Of a DNA stretch of 64,000 nucleotides, positions 62,926 to 64,000 are shown one piece after another. Numbering within the stretch: the stretch's first letter is position 1; each line of letters begins with the position of its first letter. The translations under genes were made by a program, and so were the position numbers. Origin of the DNA: Thamnaconus septentrionalis (taxonomy: Eukaryota; Chordata; Actinopteri; Tetraodontiformes; Monacanthidae); NCBI GenBank assembly GCA_009823395.1, contig CM020507.1, positions 5,798,501 through 5,862,500 on the forward strand, in the 5' to 3' direction. Under the pieces are notes generated by a model that saw only the letters and a list, made by a program, of their open reading frames with translations, made no database searches and had not been told where the DNA came from.

Positions 62926-64000
62926 CAGTGTCCTGAGGGGCGCAGGAACACTGCGTCATGATGGGATGCTGCATTCGATCAGTCGTCATCATAACAATAT
63001 TACGGAGGGCTGAGTGAAACTCTCTGGGGTCTCTACAGAGGCAACTCTCCTGAGCAGTTTGCAGTTTGAACACAGAGTTCACGCCTCACACTCTCAGCCT
63101 ACTTTCTCTCTCTCGCTCTTTCATTTTTAAGTTAACACCAGCAGAGTGCACAACTCTTTGTAATGGCCCAGCAGAAAGCACACACTGGACAGCATCGTTG
63201 TTGTCTTTTGTTTTGTTTTGTTTTTTTTTTTTTTTTTTGAAAGAGCTGCTTATAAAATGTTGGCCAGAAGATGGTGCCAAAATTTTTTAATGGATCACAA
63301 ATAAACTGACTTGAAATCTTTTTCTTGGCCGATTGACTCTCAAAATGGTTAAAACTGATTTACAAATGAAAAAGAAGCAGAGGTTGCTTTTAGTTTCTGA
63401 TTCAAGAAAGTAATATGAGTAAATGCATTTTAAAAAAATCAGATCTGAATTCAATTAATCAATATTCATGCAATCAATATTGACGCTATACAAAGCACCA
63501 AAAGGCAGATAAAAGAAGTCTATTTTCAGATCCTCAATGATGAGGGTGTTAGCCAGCAAACAATCTGTGTGTTGTTTATCTGAGCTTATCAACCTTCAAT
63601 TCTGATTTGACTAGTGACTGTGGCATTTGTATTGTGCTCCACTCTTATTCTTTCTGTTTGTATTAACTTGCTTTGATGCGTCACCACCGGCATTGTTTCA
63701 AAAGAGATCTGACCTCTGTTTCATTGTCTGAAAGTTAAGCAGAGGTCAACAAAAACTATTAAGCAGCCGCACGAGCTGCATTAAACTCAGCTTACTGGCA
63801 GAAAAATGTTGAACACGCACATTTTAGTTTGTTGGTAGGAACCAACTATGTCCACCCTGCACTCTGACATGCCTGTGGGTGAGACTTGCTCCAACTCAAA
63901 CTTGCTGCATTCTAGATGGTCGAGATGCATCACAGACCATGTTGACTGCTGAGAACTGCGTGACAGGGCAAATACTACATCCTAATGAGCCATCAGCAGG

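Larger units (their letters stand above)
56908..64000. other. Non-coding, repeat-rich right part of the window
   Basis: Contents: CTT-rich tract 57010-57070, (CA)n 57222-57295, GA-rich 57580-57670, (TA)n 58498-58570, (CTC)-rich 58970-59310, (TG)n 59692-59723, a candidate conserved block 59370-59610 and a decayed SINE-like B-box (GGGTTTGATTCCC, minus strand) near 59840. Further right are the (CATAG)n array at 61603-61656, hAT debris 61800-62825 and (CA)n 62868-62924. From 62.9 kb to the end is AT-rich unique-looking sequence with no recognised gene. Confidence 0.5.

Overview
The window is nuclear DNA from a bony fish, probably a percomorph-type teleost. The evidence is spliced vertebrate genes with GT-AG introns, a fish-type IL-1 beta precursor, fish tRNA-derived SINEs with 'box B' heads, non-autonomous hAT elements, and a very high density of (CA)n, (GA)n and (TA)n microsatellites. 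Six protein-coding loci can be supported. Every multi-exon model below was built by hand from splice sites and reading phase, and every one stays in frame. || Layout. 1-5.5 kb holds the last two coding exons and 3' UTR of a CNNM2/CNNM4-type magnesium transport mediator, preceded by an intron with a piggyBac-like element nested inside a hAT-like element. 5.5-12 kb is intergenic, with SINEs and simple repeats. 12.1-14.05 kb is il1b (243-residue precursor). 14.25-20.78 kb is ckap2l (766 residues, KEN box, CDE/CHR-like promoter site). 22-25.9 kb is a second, compact IL-1-family beta-trefoil gene (about 141 residues, apparently without a long propeptide). 26-34.7 kb is repeat-rich with no recognised gene and includes a 0.5-kb GC-rich minisatellite. 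34.8-38.2 kb is a head-to-head pair, purb (minus) and h2az2 (plus). 39-42.6 kb is intergenic. 42.6-44.4 kb is an hs3st1-type heparan sulfate 3-O-sulfotransferase on the minus strand. 44.4-64 kb has no recognised coding gene. It is exceptionally rich in microsatellites and contains several non-repetitive blocks that look like conserved non-coding elements, one candidate minus-strand 5' UTR exon, and hAT transposase debris near the right edge. || How the genes relate. il1b next to ckap2l next to another IL-1-family gene matches the mammalian IL1 cluster, where CKAP2L adjoins IL1A/IL1B. purb next to h2az2 matches human 7p13. So the window joins two ancestral neighbourhoods. The loci are otherwise functionally independent: Mg2+ homeostasis, inflammation, spindle assembly, chromatin and transcription, and heparan sulfate modification. 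|| The observations most worth checking are the second IL-1-family gene, an Asn in place of a conserved catalytic-site Asp in the hs3st1 protein, a long (CA)n tract a few bases from the hs3st1 start codon, and the possible 12-kb first intron of hs3st1. No prokaryotic features (operons, CRISPR, IS elements) are present.
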